DNA of 64,000 bases, taken from contig OY755039.1 of assembly GCA_963576565.1 (NCBI GenBank), forward strand, positions 132,886,095-132,950,094, in the 5' to 3' direction. A program made the position numbers and the translations under genes. Origin of the DNA: Aspidapion aeneum (Eukaryota; Arthropoda; Insecta; Coleoptera; Brentidae). Shown here piece by piece: positions 12,096 through 24,835 of the stretch. Numbering within the stretch: the stretch's first letter is position 1; each line of letters begins with the position of its first letter. The notes beneath the pieces are model-generated. The model saw nothing but the letters and a program-made list of their open reading frames with translations, did not search any database and had not been told where the DNA came from.

Positions 12096-13005
12096 TACAT
12101 ACATTTCCTAATGGTATAGTTGCCCTATTGGTATTTGCTGTATAAAAAAAGGTCATTATATTTGTGGGTGCGAAACACATTGTTAAAGGGAGCAGGTAGG
12201 ACTTATCGATATCCTCTGTTAAACCTTACAAGAGGGGATTGGGCACGAATGACCAGATTAGGTGCGTTCGATATTTTTACTTAAATAAATTAGGAATACC
12301 TACGTAGTGCTTAAAATACTAAATTGCTTTCCAAAATTTAAAAATAAATTTTCAATTTTTGCACATACTTCTGAAAATCTCAAGTTGGTTTTCATTATGA
12401 TTAAGGTAGCGCGTGTCACTTTATGGCAGTTCTTATGTGGAATGAAGTAGTGGGACGACTATAAGAAAAATATTTTGCACTAACAACATTTTAAACTAGA
12501 CCATCGATAGGTTCACATACATAATTACTACGTTTAATAAGACAGCTCTATCCTGATCGAAACTAGATTGCATCGGTAAGTCTTACTTAAATCTCAAACA
12601 AATACTACGTTTATTATATTATATTAGAAATTAAAGTGAGATTTACCCAAAAAATTTATTTTCAATCAGGAGAGATCTTTCAAAATAAAAGAATAATAAT
12701 ATGGCAGATTTAAAATGGTAATTCAATATCAGAGAACATATAACATCTAAAGAACCTCCGCCAAATCGCTCAATCGCGAGCCCAGTAAAACTTTGCCAGA
12801 AGAAGAGGGCTCTGCGATCGTTACTTTGCGAGTGACAGTGGCGGAGGCATGCAAGGCTCCTGTTCAGATACACTATTAAGGTGACCATGTTTTAAACGTT
12901 TTTATTAACTTCACAGAGCCTGGCGATGTCTGTCATCAAATCTAGCGATTTATTTTTGACACACTTCCCGTGAACCGATTTTAATGAAATTTAGCAAAGT
13001 AGTGT

Positions 13006-13736
13006 AGGTCCGATGACGATACAATACTATGAAAACAGATGGGTGGTAGAAAGTGGTTAAGGGGTGTAAAAGGGATAAATTCATAACTTTGAAACCAAAT
13101 CAGATATGACCATGCGGTTTTCAGATTTACGATTTGATGTAATGAAAATACATCTTTATTTAAAAATATCGGAAATACGGGGGTTGGTGAGGGGTGTAAG
13201 GGAGGGCAATTCAGAACTTTGAAACCAAAACAGATACAAACATGCGGTTTTCAGATGTATGATTTGATCGGGTGACAATACAATTTTATGAACAAAAATC
13301 GGAAATAGGGGGTGGTAAGGGGTAAGAGCTGTAAAGGGGGTAAATTTAGAACTTTGTAAAAATACAAATAGAAACATGCCGTTTTCAGATTTATGATTGG
13401 TTCTGGTGACAATATAATTTTATGATAAAAAAACGGCGGTAGGGGGACGTCAGGGCTGTAAAGGGGGTAAATTCATAACTAGTAATCAAAACAGACACGA
13501 ATATGCGATTTTCAGATTTATGATTTGATCTAGTGACAATCCAATTTTATGAAAAAAAAAACGGAATTAAGGGGTTGGTGAGAAGTGCAAAAGAGGTAAA
13601 TTCTCACCTTTGATATTTAAATAAATACGAACATGCGATTTTCAGATTTATGTTTTGTTCTGCTGACAATACTATTTTATGAAAAAAACGGAGGTATCGC
13701 ATGATAAACTAAGGATTGAGGAATGGGACTGTATAA
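13006..13736. repeat. Mirror copy of the 130-bp tandem repeat
   Basis: Reverse complement of 10280-11010 within the right palindrome arm, with the same units and order. No gene; the open frame at 13156-13377 is the mirror of 10639-10860. Confidence 0.85.
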
Positions 13737-13875
13737 AATTGTCAGAAAAGAAACCTTGTAATCATGAGGCACTACTAGAAATGGAAAGGCTGTGAAAGCC
13801 ATAATTATACATCTTGCATACTTCTGTTTTTTTCATTAAAAATTTTTTAAAAAATAATATAAGTCTATATTTTTA

Positions 13876-14178
13876 GTTAAACGATTTCGAAAATTGTACT
13901 AAAAAGTAAAAAATACCTTAGAAGATTTCTGTTGGCACATTATATATTTTTAAGTTCAATACAAAGTCGGGGTAAATTATTAAAGATATTGACACCCATC
14001 AATTCTACGTTCGGGATAAAAATGTGGCGCGTATACATCTCAATTTGATCTTTAATAATCGCGCCACGATTTTAAAAATATCTAATGTACCAGTAACGCT
14101 ATTGGTACATCTAGACAGTAGTAATCTAGCAAATTATTTTTATTTTTTTTGTGAAATTTTATAATAAAATCGTTTAAC
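13876..14178. mobile_element. Mirror copy of the 303-bp MITE
   Basis: Reverse complement of 9837-10139, same length, TA-flanked at 13874-13875 and 14179-14180. It reached this position through the palindromic duplication, not by independent insertion. Confidence 0.75.
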
Positions 14179-16271
14179 TAAAAAAAAATATATATATTTA
14201 TTTTATTGCAAAAAATCATGGCATTTTACTGAATGTCACCACATTAATTTTAGACCGAACAAAATAAAGTTTTTTACTCGGAGGAGGTTTTTAGAGGAAA
14301 GATAAAATAAAAACTGTCATGCAGTACATATTAATTACTACACTAAACCTACGTCCTTAAACTCTAACATACCTACTTATATAGCGTGCGTCTCACATAA
14401 AAGTAACTACAGGGGGTCTTGTTAACTAGGAGGAAATTAACGTCATTCCAAGGCCAGTGAAATGCTCTGTTTTTCTTATTAATTATTGATTTAAAAATTT
14501 CCAACTGCGGTGGCAAAAATATTCAAAACTAACCAAAATGTTAACAATTGATACTATTTTTACCGAAGATTTTAAATTTTTTTATAATTTTCGCTTGCGG
14601 CATCAAGTTTTTCAGTTTTTACCAAAATGTTTTTTCGCGGCGCCATGTGTTATAAAATTTTCGCTACACCATTTCTTTGCAATTTTTTTTCTATAAGGGC
14701 GAAACAATTAACTCTCAACACTTAATAGGTCCATCAGATGTTGGACCCTCGTTAGACTAAGCTTTCGAGCTACCCACGAACAAATACGAGAGAAATGAGA
14801 CCATTTTTACCCCTGTAGCTACGAAAACTTGTTGGGTGTATACAAGTTGAACGTATATTGCTAAGCTTCTTTATTTTTCGCATTATTCTTTTGCATAATG
14901 GCCCGGCTGGTTATCCTGTCCGACGGCTTCATCGGTGCTAACTTTTTTACTTTAAAAGGCATTGAAACATCCAATATATGCCCAGGCGATGCCCTCGAAG
15001 TCCACTAACTTTGGTGAATAACATTTTTGACAACACAAAAAAGCTCCGGTCATTTTAAAGAATTTTGGACGACCTACCCAGCAATGGATCGGAAAAGCCC
15101 AGGCAACTCCCGCAAGGCCCGGGAAATGCCCAGACAAGGCCCCCGGAAGTGCCCCTATATGTACGCCAAATTATAAGACGACGTTACGTCGCGTCTTCGA
15201 CAAGATAGACGCTATACTGGGCTGACAACGAAGTAGCCCGAATGGTCACCCTAACTTTCTCAAGCCAATAAAATTATATGAAGAGCGGGCGTGTGTCGCG
15301 AAACAATGCATGTCTAGCGAGTTGACACGGGATCATTGCGTGAACAGTTTACTCAAGAGAAAGGGTAATAAAATAGAAATACAGTGGTGGCCAAAATAAT
15401 AAGAATGCCCTAAAACTGAATAAAGATCTGATCCTGCTCTAACTATAAAAAAAGTAGAAGTATATTTAAACATTCAATCTATTTCTCATTTCACAAGCTA
15501 GGGCAATTTTTCGCACCAAATGTTGTAGTGCCTTTCTGCCACGTTAAAAAAAAAGATAGTGTAGTTTTAGGCGACCAGTACTATTCGAAAGAGGGGTAAA
15601 ATATTTCTATATGTGTTTTTTTTCATGGGGTTAGTTGGATAACTCTATAAAGCATTGGAAATTGTCACAGAAATATTAGCTTCTACTTTTGTCTTAAGAT
15701 AATTCAGTCGTAAAAAAAGGTGAGCCTTATACCCCTCATCTACCTTACATCACTGTAATATTCTATTAATTTTTTAAGATTTAATTCAAAAAACTATCAA
15801 AGTTAACAAAGTACATAACTTAAAATGTATACCTAGCTTATTTGATTAAAAGTTAAATATTACTTACTTACATTTTCATAAACCCTGTTTTCCTATTTAT
15901 TAGTTAAAAAAATAACGTTTTTCATTTGAAATAAATTTAGAAAAAAAAACTTTTTGAAAACAAGCTTTTATAAAATGGACTAAAAAGCATAAAATAATAT
16001 TTTGAGTGTTCTGATATCATAATAATAAAAGCGATGTTTTTTTTCTTAATTTATTTTTTAATTTTTAGATTTGTCTGTCTATGCATTTCAGCTTGCGCAT
16101 CGATATTGCAGGAGTCTTTCCTGTCAATTTTAAAATATCTGTCTTTGATGAGAAGGTCGTCCAACAAAGGCGACATATGCTAAAACTGTCGTTATTATTA
16201 TGATCATTATACGCAAGGATTAATTAATTTTGGTCGAGATCGAACAAACTAAAGCCTTACCTCTTCTACGC

Positions 16272-17189
16272 CCCCCCACCTTTTAGTGAGAGAGCATGTG
16301 AATTTTGAAATCAATCAGATACCTACGTGGAAGTCAGTTCAAAGTAATCAGAAAAAATCGTTATTAAATCGTCCATTTTGAATCCGCCATATTGAATTTT
16401 TGTAATCAGATCAAAAATTCGTAATCCTCATTCCCAAAAACCCCCAGATACCAATTTTGGTGGAAATCCGACAAACTAAAATTTTACCCCCTCTCCGCCC
16501 TCCACGTTAGGGGGGAGGTAGAATCCCTGTATGTTGACTTATATCCAAATATGTCAACATACAGGGACTCTAGGGGGAGGTAGGCAGTTAGTGATACCAC
16601 ATTATTGGATTTTCATCGGAACTATAACGGTGTGCGAAATTTGAAGTCAATCGGATACGTGGAAGTCAGTTGAAAGTACTCAGAAAAACTTGACATTAAA
16701 TCCGCCATATTGAATTTTTGTAATCTGATTAAAATTCGTTATCCTCATCCTCAAAAACCCCCAGATACCAATTTTGGTGGAAATCCAACAAACTAAAATT
16801 TTACCCCCTCTCCGCCCACCAGGTTAGGGGTGTGTAGGCAGTCAGTTACACCACATTATTGAATTGTCATCGGAACTATAACGGTATGCGAAATTTGAAG
16901 TCAATCGGATATGTGGAAGTCAGTTGAAAGTAATCAGAAAAACTTGACATTAAATCGTCCAATTTGAATCCGCCATATTGAATTTTTATAATCTGATCAA
17001 AAATTCGTAATTCTCATACTCAAAAACCCCCAGATACCAATTTTGGTTGAAATCGGACAAACTAAAGTTTTACCCCCTCTCCATCCCCCACGTTAGGGGG
17101 GAGGTAGGTACCGGATGAAACCATATTATTGTATTGTCATCGGAACTAAGACGCTATGCGAAATTTGAAGTTAATCGGATGTTTGGAAG
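16272..17189. repeat. Mirror copy of the 260-270-bp tandem repeat
   Basis: Reverse complement of 6823-7740, with the same insertion of the micro-hairpin at 16519-16572. A few one-base indels distinguish it from the left arm. Confidence 0.85.
16519..16572. mobile_element. Mirror copy of the 54-bp micro-hairpin
   Basis: Reverse complement of 7442-7495 at the mirrored position, so the insertion predates formation of the palindrome (or of the assembly mirror). Confidence 0.8.
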
Positions 17190-17349
17190 TTCTTCAAAAA
17201 TGAGTTGCAAGATTTGATTACATACATACCCACATACATACATACATAATACAGGTGAAGTTAAATAAAAGCTTGTAATAATAAAAGGGCGTACACGCCA
17301 AATTCTAAAATACCTTCGAATAAAAAAAACCTTTAAAAATTTTTATATA

Positions 17350-18479
17350 CCAGGTGGGCCAAAAAAACCGGACATTTTTTTTCATTATAACTTTTGAACT
17401 GTAGAATTGATTTTAATGGAACAAACTGCACTTCGCAGCGAATTAATCAGACTTGATTAAATATATTTTTTTGCCGCCATCTCAAAATCCAAGATGGCAG
17501 ACCAAATTAAAATGTAACCTTCAAAGATGCTCGTTTATTCTTTTGTTGCAAACATATTTTAATTATTTTTTTAAATTAGTAAGAAAACTACATTCTTGCC
17601 ACGCACAAGGTACAAATGAGCAAAATCAGTTCAGTGGTTTATAAAAAAAAATTCAACCATTGTTTTGCATATTATACGATTGCCTTGCCAATCAATTTTA
17701 ATGAAATAAAAAACATCCTAATGATTTTTTATTTCACTAAGATCGGTTCAGTAATAATGAGTTTATAAGGAAATGAATGCAGGCAGGATTAGCAATGCAA
17801 TCGTATAATCTGTTAAACAATGACTGAAATAAAAATAGATTTTTTGAGAACCATCAAACCGACTTTACCAGATTGTACTACTTTGTGCGAGCCAAAAGTA
17901 GTGCTTTTCCATAGATTAAAAAAAAAAACTAAAACATTGTCAGAAAACAAGAATTAACACGCCATCTAAAAGAATCAAGTATGATTCTGTCCGCCATCTT
18001 AAATTTAGAATGGCTGTAAATTTTGATCATATAGTCTTTAAAAGGCAATCAATTTTGACCAGGATGTTATTTATTTCATTAAAATCGGTTCAGTATTAAT
18101 GAATTTATAAGGAAATAAATGCAGACATGATTGGCAATCGTATAATATTCAAAACAATGGTTGAAACAAAAATATATTTTTTTAGAACCACCGAACCGAT
18201 TTTGTTAATTCGTACCTTGTTGTGCGTGGCAAAAATGCAGTTTTTTTATAGATTTAAAAAAAATAATTAAAACGTGTTCGCAACACAATAAACGAGAATC
18301 TTTGAAGGGTACAATTTAATTTCATCCGCCATCTTGAATTTTGAGATGGCGGACAAAAAAATATATTTATTTAAATCTCTGATTAATTCTCTGGCAAGTG
18401 CAGTTCGTCCCATTAAAATCGAAGGTATAATTCAAATGTTATAATGAAAAAAAAATCCGGTTTTTTTTGGCCCACCCAG
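17350..18479. mobile_element. Mirror copy of the TA-flanked foldback element
   Basis: Reverse complement of 5533-6662; TA flanks at 17348-17349 and 18480-18481. Same internal structure, no coding capacity. Confidence 0.75.
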
Positions 18480-19168
18480 TAGTTTAAAAAAACAAGTTCA
18501 AGACCTAGAATGTTTGTTGCAAATATCGCTCCTATCGTCTGTTTCATAAGGGCGTAAAACGTTTTTAGCTCCTTTGAAATTTAGGAAATAGCCTTAACGC
18601 CTTTCTGTCTGTCTGTTTAAACCGTGGATATAAATTTTTTAGTAAATTTTTGTCTCCCAGCAAATATTAACATAACCATATAAAATATGCGACATTTCTC
18701 AAATTTTCATAAAAATCCAAAAAATGGTTATAAAACCTGACCTTTTAAAAATTTAAATTTTACTTTTTCTGTTAATTTGCAATTGCCTCCGCTCTGGGTT
18801 TAATTTCACGGATCACCCAAATATTATAAAACAGAAAATTAAATCGACCTGGGTAGGTACGTATTTATTAATCAGTCTACATACCTACTTCAAATATTAC
18901 ACGTTTCGCTTGACCTTCGACCGGCCGCATTCGCGTTGACGACAGCCGACGTTAACACCCGATGACACCCGATTCAATTTTTGTTTTGCAGGCGCGCCTA
19001 TGGTTTTTCGTGCAAGACTCGATCGGCGCGGCTTACCTACTTCTTTATAAATTAAATTCGAAGAAGATATGTACGATATTCACGTTATAACAAGGGCTCG
19101 AGATTTTCTACATGCGTTGTCCTTCTTGTCCAGTTATTTCTTCGATGTCAATATTCATATTTATGCAC

Positions 19169-20214
19169 ACATATCGCACCCCCGCTAAAAAATAGTCACA
19201 ACTCAAAAAACATTAGGGACTTATTGGAATAAAACCTGACTTTATTTTAGACACATTTACACAGAAAACTAACAGTTGACCTCTCAAAATTGACATTCCA
19301 AAGCCAAATTTAATAATAAAGACGCTAACTTTCATTTAATAAATACCGACACTAATAAATCCAGTTTCTAAATACACAAAGGCCGAATTTTGAAGCAGAG
19401 CAGCTGCTTTTTATATGCAAATCTGTCACCATAGGGTCGATGTTTAAATAAGGTCAGGTTTTATTCCAATAAGTGTCTATTGTTTTGAGAAAATCGCTGT
19501 TAAAGAATTTAGTTCATTAGAGAGATTCATTTTTCACTTACATGACAAATTACGAGTTAACATGTTATTTTATATCAACAGGAACCTATTACCTCAATGT
19601 AATTGATGCAGTACGTTTCTCAGAAAAAAATATTTTTGTCGTTTTTAGTTAAAAAAAAGACAAAAAGCCGATATTGTGACACTTTTTTAGAACAAGGCAT
19701 CATGACGTTGTAAATCAGGATGTCACAAAAACAAATAAAGAAGAAACTTTGTATTTATTTTTACGAGTTATAAAATGCTGAATAACAACTGGGAATGTGA
19801 TTATTCTCTAATAAATTCTAAAGATTTTTTTCTTATTCTCCTTAATTCTAAGTACACTGACCAATTCGAAAAAGCAGTCACAACATAAAAAAGAACAGTA
19901 TTTTACTTGTTATATGGGTCAGATTTAACCAATAGTTCACACGAAAACCTTCACAACTCGAAATGTGACTCGTTTCAGGATGAAACTCGCTGTTATAAAG
20001 TCAAAAGTGACACTGTAAAGGAACGCATCCTCAGCTAAACTGGACAAAATAAAAGAGTCACATCGCCATTTCGCGGTGAATTGTCGAAACGTAAATGTGA
20101 CGCTTTTATGGAAGAAAGTACAAGGGTACAAGTTATTTCGATGATGGCGGTAGGTTTATCTCAATAAGGGCGATTTTTGAGTTGTGACTCTTTTTCAGCG
20201 GGTGTGCGATATGT
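19169..20214. mobile_element. TIR element of 1.05 kb with a nested MITE
   Basis: The 41-bp termini pair (left ACATATCGCACCCCCGC to 19209; right 20174-20214, GCGGGTGTGCGATATGT at its end) with four mismatches. About 780 bp of its own sequence remain once the nested MITE (19215-19478) is removed. Several internal blocks contain GTGAC/GTCAC words. There is no transposase; the 64-codon frame at 19937-20131 is unrecognised and probably chance. No clear target duplication. Confidence 0.65.
19215..19478. mobile_element. MITE family A, copy 1
   Basis: Termini AGGGACTTATTGGAATAAAA and the near-complement ending TTTTATTCCAATAAGTGTCT. The interior (AACAGTTGACCTCTCAAAA, ATTGACATTCCAAAG, ATACACAAAGGCC) matches, in reverse complement, the element at 39419-39657. 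Two diverged copies of one family therefore occur in this window. Non-coding. Confidence 0.7.
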
Positions 20215-20884
20215 ATCAAATTTGGAAATATGCGGTTGTTTAAAGTCGATTATTATGATTTTTGACTTAAATTAAAAAAATATATATAGCGGATCCAAAA
20301 TGGTTCACTGTCATATTTATAAACAGATTTATGTTAAACTCAGTTCTTAGGGTAGTTTAAGGTTACTTGGCTTAACTTGAAACAAAGAATCAATAAAATA
20401 CTTGGAAAGACTCATCCTTTCCAGTTTTTCTAATGATACCAAGCTAATATGAAAATAAAAATAGGTAAAGGAAACTTCTAAGTATTGACAAGCTAAATTA
20501 AAACCGTAGGGGGAATAAAAACCCATATTGCTACTGTATAATCAAATAAGAATGATTTTTCTACAAAATGTGTTTCCAAGCCCGTAAATATAAGTATTTC
20601 TAGTGCGCATACGTTTTTATCTTGCTGTGTTTAAAGTTAGGTTTGTGTTATTTATTATTATATTCTAATTTTTGGTAATGCTGATGATTTAAAATAAAAC
20701 CGTACAACACAAAAGTTTTTTTGCGAATTTTTATTGTCACAATTTGGATATGACATTAAGATTTTTTAAAATATTTATTGCTCCTAAACTCCATTTTTAG
20801 GAAGATGAGATTTCGAGTCTTCTAACCGGATAGTACCAATTTTGGTCATATAATATCACAGTTATGTCTGCTTCACAGTCAAAA
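20215..20884. other. AT-rich non-coding DNA
   Basis: No gene or repeat end recognised between the TIR element and the hAT nest. Confidence 0.5.
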
Positions 20885-21172
20885 GTGACTTACAGTGGCG
20901 GCTGCTACAAGGAGGGCAACGGTGCCAAGTGCCCTCCCAAAACTAGACAACAAACAGTCATGATTGTCTAGTTCTTTTTATTATCTATGGTTAACAGCAA
21001 GCGATTAATTGGGTGAACTTTTATAGCGTAAATAATTACAAGCCGGCAGCGCTTTTTTAGCCGTTTTTCAGCGAGGTATGGGTGGATGTTCGCGAGCAGG
21101 AGCGTACGACTTTAGTGAAAAGTTAAAAAGAAAGTAAGTGGTATTCATTTAAATAACCACATAGAATTTTCT

Positions 21173-21360
21173 ATGCCAGGCAAGACTGATATTAGGTGCC
21201 AATTGAATAGTGCCTATAGGCAAAGCATTACCGAACATAATGAAAATGTGACAAAAATTAGACATATACTTAGTAGGTTAATAGACTGTTTAAAATTCTG
21301 TGGGATTTTTGAGGTTGCTCTATGGGGCCATAAAAAAGGAAGGCGAATGGACTTTATCTA
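21173..21360 (+). pseudogene. hAT transposase fragment (ZMYM1-like)
   Basis: About 60 residues read AYRQSITEHNENVTKIRHIL followed by a block ending LIDCLKFCGIFEVALWGH. This matches the well-conserved start of the DUF4371/ribonuclease-H-like region of hAT transposases of the ZMYM1-like group, which cut and paste the element. The match ends where the nested TIR element begins; the frame continues to 21430 only by read-through into it. The catalytic core and the C-terminal dimerisation domain are absent from this copy, although the C-terminal part survives in the second hAT copy. Non-functional remnant. Confidence 0.65.
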
Positions 21361-22048
21361 TAAGGATGATTCTACAAAAATGGTGCTGTGGAGTGGGAAT
21401 GCATATTTTTCAAACACAGACTGCAATTGAAGCATAGTTTTAGTTATAAGATTTAAAACGAAATGTTTCCTTTAAGGAGCATTTGAGGTTAATGTATAAA
21501 AAAAATTGTTAATTTGTTTATAATTTTTTTTATTACAAAGCAAATACCTCATTCCTCTGGTGCAGTCCCAAGCCAAATATTAAAAACTCAAATTGAAAAA
21601 AATATCCTAATAAATAATATTTAACCAAGTCTTAACTATTTATCAAAAAATTGATAAAACTTAAGTTTGCAGTCATTTTTTAAAAATCCGAATTTACATC
21701 TTCTCCGGAAAATTTAACAATTTTAAACGTGCTCCATTTTTAATAACACAATATTTGTGAATACCAGCGGTTAATTTCTAGAGACAGAGACGGCCCTGGA
21801 TATCTAGTTTACTTGTAAGGGTGACAAGTTGTGACAGATAATGTCAACTTTAGTTTGGTTTAAGTTATAGATCTTTTTATTTTCGGCAGAAAATTAGTTT
21901 TTTTCGGAGAAATCAAAAATGAACGCTTCAATTATCATCCCTCTGGTAAGTAAATATTCGACTGATATCAATAGTATAATTTTTTTGTTGATTGTTTTAA
22001 AATTATAAGTATAGGAACTTTGTTTATATAAAACTTAAGTTAAGTAGT

Positions 22049-22324
22049 TATCGTACTTTGTGCACTACTTTTATGTTCAATTACTTAACCAGCTAACTAG
22101 CTTTAATTTAATGTAGTTTATTTCATTTATTATGATATTCTTACTTAGGATTGAGGGATTGAAAATAATCGACACAGTTTTATGAAAAGCCATTACCCAA
22201 AGAGGGATCTTTTATTCTTGTTCATCATCAGGTGTGTGTCATACAGAGTGTGCGCAATGATCACATATTACATTTTATCATGTTTTCACTATAGTTCAGA
22301 CTAACTTCAAAATCAAATATCACA
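22049..22324 (-). repeat. Gypsy 3' LTR
   Basis: 276 bp. On the minus strand it starts TGTGATATTTG and ends GTACGATA. Identical by eye to the 5' LTR at 26312-26587. Confidence 0.9.
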
Positions 22325-22582
22325 TCTCCCTTTTTACAAAAAGTTATAAATTCCATTTCTAAATTAGAAAGCTTTTGTTTTAAATTATTTAAATTTTCTC
22401 TTTGGGTGGCACTAACACTAAATCACAAATGTAAACTTATCAGTCTTTTAAAGTCTTTTTTATCAGGTACAAAATACTTATTGTCTGTAATTCTTATTGA
22501 CTAATAAAATTTGTTTTTTTTTTTTAAATACATGTATTATTTCTTAACCTAAACACGAGACTAAAATACTAAACTACAACAA

Positions 22583-23941
22583 TTAAAAACTTAACCTGAC
22601 AGGTGGTTTTACCTTCCTACCTACCCTGGTAGTTTTTTGTTCAGGAGGGGAATGTCTCGGCATCTCTCTTGGAAAACCTAAGAATGAGTTTGGAGAGTTA
22701 TCTCTTGATTGAGATGAAGTATGAAAATCAGAGCTATACTCAAAATGAGTGGTTTCTTCTGCAAAGGAGTTACTTTGAGATGAATTACCTTGAGAAGATC
22801 TCGAGACACTTCCACTGATTCCTGGATCTAAAGAACTACTGGATCCTGCTTTTTCTATAATAGGATTTATTTTTAAATTTTCGCTTAATGAGCTCAGACT
22901 ATCATATCTAAAACAATCCAATGTATTTAGCTTATTACATGTTGTTTTTGAGATATTTTTATTTTTATTAATATTTAAATTTTCGCTTAATGAGCTCAGA
23001 CTATCATATCTAAAACAATCCAATGTATTTAGCTTATTACATGTTGTTTTTGAGATATTTTTATTTTTATTAATATTTAAATTTTCAAAAGTATCTTTAG
23101 TTTGAATTTTATTATTTTCAAAATTAACTTCATTTTGATTTAAATTTTCAAAATTATCTTTCGATGTTTTTTCTTTATTTTTTCCCCCTTTTTCTAATTT
23201 AGATTTTCTAATCAAAAGATGTTTTCTATTTCTAGTAACAATATTACCTGTTTTTTCTAGTTTAACTTCATAAGATCTAGGAATACTGTTTTTTCTTATC
23301 ACAGTGCCATTAAGCCATTTATTTTTTGCTTTTAACTGGAAATTTTTTACTTTTACTAATGATCCAGGTTTTATATCACTTAAAATTTTGCTATTTCTAT
23401 CAAAATATAGTTTTTGCTTATTTTGCCTTTCAATTAACTTATTTCTGACCGAGGAAAGAGGTTGAACTTTTGGTTTTAATAATTTATCCCATACTGGAAT
23501 TGTTGTTTTCAATCTTCTACTGAAGAGCAGTTGAGCTGGACTTGGAAGGTTTGGACCAATTGGTGTGCTACGAAGGTCCAACAGTGCTAAATAAAAATCT
23601 GTCCCAGATTCTGTACATTTCTTTAGAGTGTTTTTTACTGTCTGAACAAACCTTTCAATTTGACCGTTGCTCTGAGGATTGTGAGCACTAGAAGTGACAT
23701 GTTTAAATTGCCAACTACTAACAAAATTTTGAAATTCTTTAGACTTAAAACATGTGTCATTGTCAGACATTAAAGTATCAACAATTCCATGTGTAGAAAA
23801 TAGTTTTTTAAGTGCAATTATTACACTTGAACTTTTATCATTTGCTAGTTTTTGAACGTCTACAAATTTTGAGAAATAGTCTACTGTAACTAAGTAGCTG
23901 TTGTTTTGAAAATAAAATATATCTGTAGCAACATTTTCCAT
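22583..23941 (-). pseudogene. Gypsy integrase, C-terminal two thirds
   Basis: 452 residues of a retroviral-type integrase, which inserts the cDNA copy into the genome. The frame opens at the first catalytic aspartate (ATDIFYF, residue ~7). The second aspartate is in MSDNDTCF (~60) and the glutamate in NGQIERF (~97), so the DDE triad is present. A DNA-binding, chromodomain-like tail region with KVKNFQLKAKNKWLNG follows at ~200-215. The C-terminal tail is Asn/Lys-rich and contains a 34-residue tandem duplication. The zinc-binding N-terminus (a HLGI...CDIC region) lies in another frame just upstream at about 23945-24090, so a frameshift separates it. Probably not functional as it stands. Confidence 0.85.
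22875..23085 (-). repeat. 102-bp tandem duplication in the integrase tail
   Basis: Two consecutive, seemingly identical 102-bp units (phase markers TCGCTTAATGAGCTCAGACT at 22881 and 22983). Being a multiple of three, the duplication keeps the reading frame and adds a second 34-residue copy to the integrase tail. Confidence 0.95.
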
Positions 23942-24098
23942 GGTCCCAATGGTACTTTATGAGGTAGTAAAGGTTCTCTTTGGTTAGAATTACTATTAGA
24001 TAAGCAAATATCACATGATTCAACTAGGTTTTCTATATCCAAATTTATAGAAGGCCAGAAAATCAATTCTTTAGCATTTAATTTAGTTTTAGTTATGC

Positions 24099-24815
24099 CT
24101 AGATGTAAACCTTTTCCAGAGAGGTCAAACCCATAAATTTTACTGAGTCTAAACCTAACCTAAGTTTGTTTTTATTGAATTTTACATTGTTTTTTCTAGC
24201 TATATTGAATACCCTTTCAAGAGTGTTCAAATGAGTCTCCAAGGAGTCCGAAAATATCAACAAATCATCAATGTAGAGCTCTACCCCCTCTACTCCCTCA
24301 AAAATTTGCCTTAATCTTTTCATGAATACCTCTGAAGCAGAGTTTATTCCATAAGGAAGACGAAGGAAACAAAATCTGCTCCAAGGCGTGTTAAATGTTG
24401 TTAACAAACTACTTTTTTCATTTAATTGTACTTGCCAAAAACCATTGCTGCAATCTAATACGGAAAAAATTTTAGAGCCTCTCACTTTAGAAATAATATC
24501 ATCGAGGTCAGATATATAAAAATGTTCCCTACGGATTGCATCATTTAAAAATTTACTATCAATACAAAGGCGAAGGTCTTTATTATCTTTTCTTACAATT
24601 ACCAGATTGTTGACCCACTGTGTTGGTTCTTCAACTTTTCTAATAACCTTTGCTTTTTCCATTTCTTCTAGTTTATTTTTTAACTGTTGGTGGAGGGGGT
24701 AGGGTACTCTCTTTTGAGGTTGGATCCTTGGAGGGACATTTTCATCTACTTCTATATTATGTTCACCTGGCAGACATCCTAGACCCTGAAAAACATCATT
24801 ATATTTCTTAATCAA
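24099..24815 (-). pseudogene. Gypsy reverse transcriptase, truncated
   Basis: 238 residues of reverse transcriptase, which copies the element's RNA to DNA. The block with LRLCIDSKFLNDAI (~82-95), the first catalytic aspartate in FSVLDCSNGFWQVQL (~118), LPYGINSASEVF (~153) and the YIDDLLIF active site (~181) are all visible. The frame breaks off soon after the VKFMG block at the end of the palm/thumb. What follows is integrase zinc-finger sequence, so the connection and RNase H domains are deleted. A poly-A-rich tandem duplication just upstream (24836-24962) separates it from the protease frame. Confidence 0.88.
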
Positions 24816-24835
24816 GTTTTAACAACTTTTTTTTT

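Larger units (their letters stand above)
11287..12729. other. Single-copy spacer of the palindrome
   Basis: The 1.44 kb between the arms is not mirrored. It contains a broken RT-element fragment (11373-11692, minus) and a weak MITE-like stretch near 11967-12095. The rest is AT-rich with no gene visible. Confidence 0.7.
12730..19149 (-). repeat. Right arm of a 14.3-kb palindrome
   Basis: Reverse complement of 4863-11286. The outer boundary is sharp: at the right the match stops after TTCGATGTC (19149), its partner being GACATCGAA at 4863. The inner boundary is CAGAGAACATATAAC at 12730. By eye, differences from the left arm are mostly one-base indels, for example near 16735, 16830 and 18000. 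I could not find a target-site duplication at the outer ends. Confidence 0.95.

Noticed and set aside
4863..19149. A single giant foldback transposon
   Set aside because: No target duplication at the outer ends, no transposase, and the arms contain older complete elements; a segmental inverted duplication or assembly artefact fits better.
21919..21945. Short ATG frame ending at a GTAAGT, like a first coding exon
   Set aside because: Only nine codons, inside a nested TIR element that repeats the CCTCTGG word elsewhere; no downstream exon found.
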